Below are positions 7,051-12,976 of a stretch of 12,976 bases of DNA, piece by piece. Within the stretch, counting starts at the first letter, position 1. Every line of letters begins with the position of its first letter. The notes below the pieces were generated by a model. It searched no databases. It saw only the letters and a program-made list of their open reading frames with translations, and was not told the origin of the DNA. Origin of the DNA: Bifidobacterium breve (GTDB lineage: Bacteria; Actinomycetota; Actinomycetes; Mycobacteriales; Mycobacteriaceae); assembly GCA_945882475.1 (NCBI GenBank), contig CAMCWJ010000044.1, positions 1 to 12,976 of the forward strand, given 5' to 3'. Position numbers and translations under genes: made by a program.

Positions 7051-10000
7051 TCAGCTCCGTTTGGCGATCGCCACCCGCACTCCGTCGCCGATCTCGACGC
7101 CGTCGGCCGGTTCGCCGAACTCGAAGCTGGTGGCCAGCACCTCCCCGGCGATCAGATCGCGATGGGCGCCGGCCCAGTCGGCCCGCTCGGCCGGTACCGC
7201 CATCGTCACGCTGATCCGATCGCTGACGTCCAGGCCCGATGACTTGCGCAGATCCTGAAGTTCCCGGATCCGGTCCTTGGCCCATCCTTCGGCCTCCAGC
7301 TCCGGTGTGACGGTGCCATCCAGGACCACCAGCCCACTGCCGCCGGGGAGGGCGGCGGTGAACTGCTCGTCCGCGGCAACCAGTCGGGAGCTGAACTCCT
7401 CGGGAAGCAGTGTCACCTCACCGGCGCGCAGCGTGCCATCCGGGTTCGCCACCCCGGCGCCGGCTTTGACGGCTCTGATGGCGTCCTGGACCGCCTTGCC
7501 CAGCCGCGGGCCCGCGGTCCGGGCGTTGACCGTCAGTTCGAACCGGCCGTAGTCGGCGATATCGTCGGTGAGTTCCACCGCCTTGACGTTCAGTTCGTCG
7601 GCGATCAGATCGACAAACGGCGCCAGCAGCTTCGGGTCATCAACCGCCACAGTGAGTTTCGACAGGGGAAGTCGAACCCGCAACTTGTTCGCCTTGCGAA
7701 GCGAGGACGCTGCGGAGCACACCTCCCGAACCTGGTCCATGGCGGCGACCAGGTCCGGGTCCGCAGGAAGCACACCCGCCTGTGGCCAGTCGGTCAGGTG
7801 CACCGAACGTCCGCCGGTGATACCGCGCCAGATCACCTCGGTTGCCATCGGCAGCAGTGGTGCAGCCAGCCTGGTGGTGACCTCGAGGACGGTGTGCAGC
7901 GTGTCGATGGCGTCGGGATCCTCCGTCCAGAACCGCGAACGAGACCGTCGCACATACCAGTTCGTCAGCGCCTCGGTGAACTGACGCAATTGCTCGCAGG
8001 CCCCGGAGATGTCGCAGACGTCCATGGCATCGGTGAGGCCGTCGCGCAACGCCGCCAGCTTGGCCAGGATGTACCGGTCCAGCACGTTCGCCGAATCAGT
8101 GCGCCAGGTGCCGATACTCGGGGCGTAGAGCGCCAGGAAGCTGTAGGCGTTCCACAGCGGCAGCAGCACCTGACGAACGCCCTCGCGGATGCCCTGCTCG
8201 GTGACCACCAGGTTCCCGCCCCGCAGGATCGGCGAGGCCATCAGGAACCAGCGCATGGCATCGGAACCGTCGCGGTCGAACACCTCGTTGACGTCGGGAT
8301 AGTTGCGCAGCGACTTGCTCATCTTCGCGCCGTCGTTGCCGAGCACGATCCCATGTGCCACACAGGTTCTGAATGCCGGACGGTCGAACAGCGCGGTCGC
8401 CAACACGTGCAGGGTGTAGAACCAGCCGCGAGTCTGGCCGATGTATTCAACGATGAAGTCGCCGGGAAAGTGACCTCTGAACCAGTCGTCGTTCTCGAAC
8501 GGGTAATGCACCTGCCCGTAGGGCATGGAGCCGGAATCGAACCAGACGTCGAAGACGTCCTCAATGCGGCGCATCGTCGACCGGCCGGTCGGGTCGTCGG
8601 GATTGGGGCGGGTCAATTCATCGATGAAGGGCCGGTGCAGATTGTCCGGTCGCACCCCGAAGTCCGCTTCCAGTTCATCGAGGCTGCCGTAGACGTCGAT
8701 GCGCGGATAGGCGGGGTCGTCGGAGATCCACACCGGAATCGGGGTACCCCAGTAGCGATTTCGCGAGATCGACCAGTCCCGGGCACCTGCCAGCCACTTA
8801 CCGAACTGCCCATCCTTGACATGTTCGGGATACCAGGTGATCTGCTGATTGAGCTCGACCATCCGATCGCGGAACTCCGTCACCTTCACGAACCACGACG
8901 ACACCGCGCGGTAGATCAACGGATTGCGACACCGCCAGCAGTGCGGATACGGGTGGTCATAGGTCTCGTGCCGGATCAACACCGGCGAATTCACCGCGGC
9001 CGGACCGGTGCCGTTTTTCAGGTCCCGAATGATCGCCGCATTGGCGTCGAAGACCTGCTGACCCTGATAGTCGGAAACGCTCGCGTCGAAGCGGCCCTTG
9101 GCGTCCACCGGAGTGACCGGGGTGATGCCAACAGTGTCGGTGGTGGTCTTGTCATCCTCGCCGTAGGCCGGAGCCATGTGCACGATGCCGGTGCCGTCCT
9201 CCGTGGTGACGAAGTCGCCGCGCAGCACCTGAAATGAGTTCTCCGAGTCTGCGAAGTACGCGAACGGCGGCAGGTAGCGCAGACCCAGCAACCGCTCGCC
9301 GACGTAGGTGCCGAGGATCGCGGGGTCCTCCCCCAGTTCGCGGGCGTAAGCACCGAGGCGTTCACGGGCCATCACCAGTCGCCGACCATCGGCCTCGATG
9401 ACGACGTACTCCACCGCGGGGTTGACCGCCACCGCCTGGTTGGACGGCAGCGTCCACGGCGTGGTGGTCCAGATCAGCAGGTAGGCACCGTCGAGGTCGG
9501 AATCGGTTGCGTCGATGCAGAATCCGACGGTGACCGCCGGGTCCTGGCGGCTCTGATAGACGTCGTCGTCCATCCGCAATTCGTGGCTGGACAGCGGAGT
9601 CTCGTCATTCCAGCAGTACGGCAGCACCCGCACGCCCTCATAGGCCAGGCCTTTATCCCAGAGTTGTTTGAACGCCCAGATGACCGACTCCATGAACGGA
9701 AGATCAAGGGTCTTGTAGTCGTTGTCGAAATCGACCCACCGCGCCTGGCGGGTTACATAGGCCCGCCACTCGGCGGTGTACTTGAGCACCGAATCCCGGC
9801 AGGCATCGTTGAACGCGCCGATGCCCATCGCCTCGATCTGCGCCTTGTCGGTGATGCCGAGTTGGCGCTGCACCTCGAGTTCGGCCGGCAGTCCGTGGGT
9901 GTCCCAACCGAACCTGCGCTCCACCTTGTAGCCACGCATGGTGCGGTAGCGCGGAACGATGTCCTTGACGTAGCCGGTCAGCAGATGGCCGTAGTGCGGT

Positions 10001-10185
10001 AAGCCGTTAGCGAACGGGGGTCCGTCGTAAAACACGTATTCCGGCGCGCCGTCGCGGCCCTGGATGCTGGCGCGGAAGGTGTCATCGGCGGCCCAGTAGT
10101 CCAGAACCTCGCATTCAAGCGCGGGAAAGTCCGGCGCTCCGCCGGAGTACTTCGGGTAGCCGTTCCCCGCAGCGGTTGGCATCAT
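7051..10185 (-). CDS. ileS: Isoleucyl-tRNA synthetase, eukaryote-like (IleS2) type
   Basis: This 1044-residue class I synthetase charges tRNA-Ile. The signature HYGH is at 64-67 (in GLPHYGHLLTG) and KMSKS at 621-625. FGWDTHGLP (92-100) and WSISRNRYWG (471-480) belong to the Rossmann core. The CP1 editing domain is marked by TTPWTLPSN (241-249) and GTGIVHMAPAYGEDD (331-345). The C-terminus has anticodon-binding helices but no Cys-rich zinc finger. The motif forms and the missing finger fit the eukaryote-like class, which in M. tuberculosis is naturally mupirocin-tolerant; tolerance here is inference. I chose ATG 10183-10185. The next ATG (10180) and GTG 10186-10188, which has the better spacing of 9 nt from GGAG, are equally possible. 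The reading frame continues upstream to 10473 but that part is the T-box leader. dinB follows 9 bp downstream. Confidence 0.97.
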   Translation of the reverse strand: MMPTAAGNGYPKYSGGAPDFPALECEVLDYWAADDTFRASIQGRDGAPEYVFYDGPPFANGLPHYGHLLTGYVKDIVPRYRTMRGYKVERRFGWDTHGLPAELEVQRQLGITDKAQIEAMGIGAFNDACRDSVLKYTAEWRAYVTRQARWVDFDNDYKTLDLPFMESVIWAFKQLWDKGLAYEGVRVLPYCWNDETPLSSHELRMDDDVYQSRQDPAVTVGFCIDATDSDLDGAYLLIWTTTPWTLPSNQAVAVNPAVEYVVIEADGRRLVMARERLGAYARELGEDPAILGTYVGERLLGLRYLPPFAYFADSENSFQVLRGDFVTTEDGTGIVHMAPAYGEDDKTTTDTVGITPVTPVDAKGRFDASVSDYQGQQVFDANAAIIRDLKNGTGPAAVNSPVLIRHETYDHPYPHCWRCRNPLIYRAVSSWFVKVTEFRDRMVELNQQITWYPEHVKDGQFGKWLAGARDWSISRNRYWGTPIPVWISDDPAYPRIDVYGSLDELEADFGVRPDNLHRPFIDELTRPNPDDPTGRSTMRRIEDVFDVWFDSGSMPYGQVHYPFENDDWFRGHFPGDFIVEYIGQTRGWFYTLHVLATALFDRPAFRTCVAHGIVLGNDGAKMSKSLRNYPDVNEVFDRDGSDAMRWFLMASPILRGGNLVVTEQGIREGVRQVLLPLWNAYSFLALYAPSIGTWRTDSANVLDRYILAKLAALRDGLTDAMDVCDISGACEQLRQFTEALTNWYVRRSRSRFWTEDPDAIDTLHTVLEVTTRLAAPLLPMATEVIWRGITGGRSVHLTDWPQAGVLPADPDLVAAMDQVREVCSAASSLRKANKLRVRLPLSKLTVAVDDPKLLAPFVDLIADELNVKAVELTDDIADYGRFELTVNARTAGPRLGKAVQDAIRAVKAGAGVANPDGTLRAGEVTLLPEEFSSRLVAADEQFTAALPGGSGLVVLDGTVTPELEAEGWAKDRIRELQDLRKSSGLDVSDRISVTMAVPAERADWAGAHRDLIAGEVLATSFEFGEPADGVEIGDGVRVAIAKRS

Positions 10186-10188
10186 CAC

Positions 10189-10394
10189 AGCGTCGGTCTC
10201 CGGTGCCGTTGGGGCACGGGGACGACGACGCGCGATGCGCGAGCGCCGCGGTACCACCCCGCTTACGCACGCGCGGGCGCGTGCGTCGCTCTTGAAAGGC
10301 TGTGACGGGCCCCGACCGTCCGGTTCTACTGGGCCCGAGGATCTTGGGCCGTTCTTCCGGAGGCTCCCCGGTGATATCCGGATCAACGCCGCTG
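10189..10394 (-). promoter_or_regulatory. T-box riboswitch (actinobacterial ileS type, translational)
   Basis: The minus-strand leader carries the T-box sequence GGGGTGGTACCGCG (10247-10260, close to AGGGTGGNACCGCG); UGGU would pair with the ACCA end of uncharged tRNA-Ile. Upstream, CCGG-AUAUCA-CCGG (10368-10381) forms a very short Stem I whose loop holds the specifier AUC (10373-10375), an Ile codon. Next comes a Stem II region built on GGCCC/GGGCCC with S-turn-like AAGAA and AGUAGAA flanks. A small GACGG/CCGUC hairpin (10304-10320) and a 9-bp Stem III, ACGCACGCG/CGCGUGCGU (10265-10286), follow. This is the architecture described for mycobacterial ileS leaders, where uncharged tRNA exposes the ribosome site rather than preventing termination. 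The 5' end is estimated from the -10 box. Confidence 0.93.
10192..10226 (-). promoter_or_regulatory. Shine-Dalgarno-sequestering hairpin of the ileS leader
   Basis: On the minus strand, GUCG-UCCCC-GUGCC can pair with GGCAC-CGGAGA-C-CGAC around the loop CCAAC. GUGCC/GGCAC and GUCG/CGAC are perfect helices. Between them the GGAGA ribosome site (10197-10201) pairs with UC/CC across small bulges. This is a candidate repressing sequestrator that would compete with the upstream T-box antisequestrator. The pairing was worked out by hand. Confidence 0.6.
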
Positions 10395-10400
10395 AGAGCG

Positions 10401-10406
10401 ATTCTA
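10401..10406 (-). promoter_or_regulatory. ileS promoter -10 box
   Basis: TAGAAT on the minus strand matches TATAAT at five of six positions. A start about 7 nt later (near 10394) places it just ahead of the T-box Stem I, as expected. No good -35 hexamer is seen; the place where it would be (about 10424-10429) is inside a 17-bp inverted repeat. Confidence 0.55.
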
Positions 10407-10418
10407 GCGGCACACTCC

Positions 10419-10435
10419 GCCCACCCCGGGTGGGC
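10419..10435. promoter_or_regulatory. 17-bp inverted repeat, candidate operator between ileS and mmpL
   Basis: Perfect 7-bp arms GCCCACC and GGTGGGC flank a 3-bp centre CCG. It covers the position of the ileS -35 region and lies about 40-56 bp upstream of the proposed mmpL -10. A dimeric regulator bound here could affect both divergent promoters. G/C-only palindromes are common in this base composition, so it is tentative. Confidence 0.4.
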
Positions 10436-10474
10436 CACGGTAGCGGGTCATCCGAGTTCTCGCCGCAGGTCACC

Positions 10475-10480
10475 TACCAT
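10475..10480 (+). promoter_or_regulatory. Candidate -10 box giving a leaderless mmpL transcript
   Basis: TACCAT fits TANNNT and ends 6 nt before GTG 10487. Transcription would therefore begin at or next to the start codon. This agrees with the lack of a well-spaced Shine-Dalgarno sequence (the nearest AGG is 17 nt away) and supports that start choice. Confidence 0.45.
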
Positions 10481-10486
10481 GGTCCA

Positions 10487-12976
10487 GTGGCTCGAACCCG
10501 GCTTCCGGCAAAGATCGCCCCGGACGCCAGAGCCGAGGTCATCGAAGGCGGGGGCTTCTTCGGCGGGATCGGTCGCATCGTCGTGCGCTGGCCCTGGTTG
10601 GTAATCGGGGCCTGGATAGTGCTGGCGATCAGCGTGACCATGGCGTTTCCGCCACTGGCCGTGCTCGCCCAGAAAGCACCGGCTTCGATCCTGCCGGGGA
10701 ACGCTCCGTCGGTCGTGAGCCAGAAGCAAATGAGCGAGGCCTTCGCCGAGGCCAGCTCCGACAACATCCTGCTGGTCGTGCTGACCAACGAGAACGGATT
10801 CACGGCGGCTGACGAGGTTGTCTACCGCGACCTGGTCGGCGCTCTCCGTGCCCAGACCGAAGACGTCGCGGCCCTGCAGGACTTCGTAACCACGCCGCCG
10901 CTGCGCGAGATCCTGGTCAGCAAGGACAACAAGGCGTGGCTGCTGCCGGTCAACATCGTCGGCGAGGTCGCCACCCCGCCGGCGATCGCCGCGACCAAAC
11001 GAGTCATTCAGACCGTTCAGGACACCGTGGCGGACTCCTCGTTGGAGGCCTTCACCACCGGCCCGGCCGGCACCTTCAACGACATCAAGGACATCGGCGA
11101 CCGGGACATATTCACCATCGAGGTCGCCACCGTGGTGGCCCTGCTGACGATTCTGCTGATGGTGTACCGCAACCTGCTGACAATGGTTCTGCCGCTGATC
11201 ACCATCGGAGTGGCACTGGTGACGGCCCAGGGTGTGGTGGCGGGCATGGGAACCCTCGGCCTGAGCGTCTCCGCCCAGACCATCGTGCTGCTCACCGCGA
11301 TGCTCGCCGGCGCCGGGACCGATTACGCGGTATTCCTGATCAGCCGGTATCACGACTATCTGCGGATGGGCGTGGAGTCCGATGAGGCCGTACGCAACGC
11401 GCTGGCCTCGGTAGGCAAGGTCATCGCCGCGTCCGCCGCCACCGTCGCGGTGACATTCCTGGGCATGATCTTCACGAAGTTGACGGTGTTCTCTACCGTC
11501 GGTGTCGCCCTGGCCGCGGCCATCATCGTCGGCTGTGCGGGCGCACTCACCTTCCTTCCGGCGCTGCTGACACTGGCGGGCCGCCGGGGTTGGGCCAGAC
11601 CACGGCGGGATCTCACCGGGAGGTTTTGGAGGCGGTCCGGCATCCGGATCGTTCGCAAACCGGCGGTGAACCTGGCCGCCAGTCTGGTGATCCTGGTGAT
11701 TCTGGCAGCGAGCTCGTTCCTGGCGACATACAACTACGACGACCGCAAAGCGTTGCCCGCAGCCAGCGAGAGCATCCAGGGGTACGACGCAATCAGCCGA
11801 CATTTTCCGTTGAACGCCAGCCTGCCGCAGTACATTTTGATTTCTTCACCACAGGACCTGCGCACTCCCAAGGCGCTGGCCGATATGGAGCAGATGGCCT
11901 ACCGGGTGAGCCAGGTTCCCGACATCGACATCGTTCGCGGGATCACCCGGCCCACCGGTGAGTCGCTGCAGCAGGCCCGGCTGTCATTCCAGGCCGGCGA
12001 GGTCGGCAACCCGCTGAACCAGGCCGCAGAGGCGATCAACACCAATACCGGCAACCTCAACACCCTCGCCGGCGGCGCCGACCAGATCGCCGACGTACTC
12101 GGCGCAATACGCGGCCAACTCGGGCAGACACTGGCCACCGTCAACTACCTGGTGCGGTCGTTGGCGTTCATGCAGAACCAGTACGGCACAGGCAAGGCAC
12201 TGCCGGGGTTCGAGCTGGGCAACGATCCGCTCAACACCATTCACGGCCTCGGCGGCACCATGGGGGTGAACACCGGTGACGCGGTCGCGGCGTACGACAA
12301 ATCAATTGCGCCGGTTCTCGCTGCCCTCAACGGAAACCCGGTCTGCGACGCGGATCCGAAGTGTGTAGCGACCCGTGGCCGCCTTCAGGTGCTGGCCGAA
12401 GCCCGCAACGACGGCACTCTCAACGAGATCGCCAACCTCTGCACCCTGCTGGAGGAGGTCCCGGGCGATCCCACCGCATTGCCGGCAGAACGGCCGATGC
12501 CGGCACCGGTGATCCCGGGCAAGGAGAAGCCCGGCCCGCTCGCCACCATCGGTGGTAATCAGGCGGCCATCCCCGGGACGCCGCCCACCCCCGGTGGCAT
12601 GGGCCCCGCGTTGGATTCGATCAGTCAGAGCCTTCAGGCCGCCGGGCTCACCGACCCGGCCGACCTGGAGTCCCAACTGAACCAGCTCCAGCAGGGCATC
12701 GACTTGCTGTCAGTCGCCAGTCGCCAGGTGGCCGACGGCGTCGCCGTCCTGGTCGACCAGACCAAGAGACTCGGCCTTGGCCTCGATCAGGCATCCTCGT
12801 TTCTGCTGTCGATGAAACGCGACGCCACCACCCAGTCGATGGCCGGCTTCTACATACCGGCGCAGATCCTGTCCGGCGCCGAGTTCAAAAAAGCCGCCAC
12901 GATCTTCATCTCCCCCGACGGCCGAACCGCCCGCTATCTGGTTCAGAGCAAGCTCAACCCATTCACCCCCCCGGCG
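10487..12976 (+). CDS. mmpL: MmpL-family RND transporter, 3'-truncated by window edge
   Basis: The first 830 codons of a mycobacterial membrane protein large, a proton-driven exporter of lipids or siderophores across the inner membrane. TM1 is about 35-57. A periplasmic porter domain (about 60-205) precedes TM2-TM6 (about 208-365). TM4 has GAGTDYAVFLISRYHDY (275-291), where D279-Y280 are the proton-relay pair of the family. TM7 (about 393-413) leads to a long second periplasmic region (415-830). That region has heptad-like Gln/Leu-rich helices (500-560 and 705-775) and cysteines C620, C626 and C652; this insertion is typical of the MmpL4/MmpL5-type cluster, not MmpL3. TM8-TM12 and the C-terminus lie outside. 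The start is GTG 10487: an ATG at 10479 is out of frame and no in-frame start lies nearby upstream. No mmpS partner lies on the 5' side, where the divergent ileS leader begins. The substrate cannot be inferred. Confidence 0.93.
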   Translation, partial: MARTRLPAKIAPDARAEVIEGGGFFGGIGRIVVRWPWLVIGAWIVLAISVTMAFPPLAVLAQKAPASILPGNAPSVVSQKQMSEAFAEASSDNILLVVLTNENGFTAADEVVYRDLVGALRAQTEDVAALQDFVTTPPLREILVSKDNKAWLLPVNIVGEVATPPAIAATKRVIQTVQDTVADSSLEAFTTGPAGTFNDIKDIGDRDIFTIEVATVVALLTILLMVYRNLLTMVLPLITIGVALVTAQGVVAGMGTLGLSVSAQTIVLLTAMLAGAGTDYAVFLISRYHDYLRMGVESDEAVRNALASVGKVIAASAATVAVTFLGMIFTKLTVFSTVGVALAAAIIVGCAGALTFLPALLTLAGRRGWARPRRDLTGRFWRRSGIRIVRKPAVNLAASLVILVILAASSFLATYNYDDRKALPAASESIQGYDAISRHFPLNASLPQYILISSPQDLRTPKALADMEQMAYRVSQVPDIDIVRGITRPTGESLQQARLSFQAGEVGNPLNQAAEAINTNTGNLNTLAGGADQIADVLGAIRGQLGQTLATVNYLVRSLAFMQNQYGTGKALPGFELGNDPLNTIHGLGGTMGVNTGDAVAAYDKSIAPVLAALNGNPVCDADPKCVATRGRLQVLAEARNDGTLNEIANLCTLLEEVPGDPTALPAERPMPAPVIPGKEKPGPLATIGGNQAAIPGTPPTPGGMGPALDSISQSLQAAGLTDPADLESQLNQLQQGIDLLSVASRQVADGVAVLVDQTKRLGLGLDQASSFLLSMKRDATTQSMAGFYIPAQILSGAEFKKAATIFISPDGRTARYLVQSKLNPFTPPA

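Noticed and set aside
7798..9237. 479-codon plus-strand open frame opposite ileS
   Set aside because: It is antisense to the synthetase core that carries the KMSKS and editing motifs, so it is a shadow.
10186..10473. N-terminal extension of ileS
   Set aside because: The frame is open, but this DNA is the T-box leader and promoter, and the added protein has no match to the synthetase.
10302..10604. Plus-strand frame using ATG 10479 as the start of mmpL
   Set aside because: It is in a different frame from the MmpL transmembrane segments and ends after a short distance.
10448..11803. 451-codon minus-strand open frame opposite mmpL
   Set aside because: It is Gly/His/Gln/Arg-rich with no membrane or enzyme motif. 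The plus frame encodes MmpL transmembrane segments and GTDYAVF.

Overview
The window is high-GC DNA from a mycobacterium (Mycobacterium/Mycolicibacterium). The inference rests on gene content and order: dnaE1, an rluD-type synthase, lspA, ansA in opposite orientation, a dinX-type DNA polymerase IV and ileS match the known M. tuberculosis ileS-dinX-ansA-lspA-Rv1540-(...)-dnaE1 neighbourhood. An MmpL-family RND transporter and an actinobacterial-type ileS T-box leader support it.

Layout. Positions 1-2403 (minus) hold the first 801 codons of dnaE1, the replicative polymerase alpha subunit; the C-terminal part is beyond the window edge. Positions 2478-3059 (minus) encode a small membrane-anchored protein whose exported part resembles the P1-head subdomain of SecD. 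Positions 3121-4047 (minus) are an RluA/RluD-family pseudouridine synthase, joined by a TGATG stop/start overlap to lspA (4047-4607, minus), the lipoprotein signal peptidase. A 79-bp gap separates lspA from divergent ansA (4687-5625, plus), a cytoplasmic-type asparaginase. ansA runs tail-to-tail into dinB (5572-7041, minus) with a 54-bp coding overlap. That junction carries a 39-bp tandem duplication, and each copy forms a bulged hairpin. dinB lies 9 bp behind ileS (7051-10185, minus). The 301 bp between ileS and the divergent mmpL are regulatory: a T-box riboswitch with an ultrashort Stem I, the ileS promoter, a 17-bp inverted repeat, and a -10 element that would give a leaderless mmpL transcript. 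Positions 10487-12976 (plus) are the first 830 codons of an MmpL transporter that runs off the edge.

How the genes relate. Most of the window is core housekeeping: DNA replication, translesion synthesis, tRNA charging, rRNA modification and lipoprotein maturation. ileS and dinB are probably co-transcribed, so the tRNA-Ile-responsive leader may also influence dinB mRNA level. lspA and the rluD-type gene are translationally coupled. The less ordinary elements are the stand-alone SecD-P1-head-like protein in place of the lprI-glbN-Rv1546 block of M. tuberculosis, the hairpin duplication at the ansA/dinB overlap, the UvrD-tail-like domain on the polymerase IV, and a solitary mmpL next to ileS. 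I see no insertion sequence, tRNA/rRNA gene, CRISPR array or prophage remnant.
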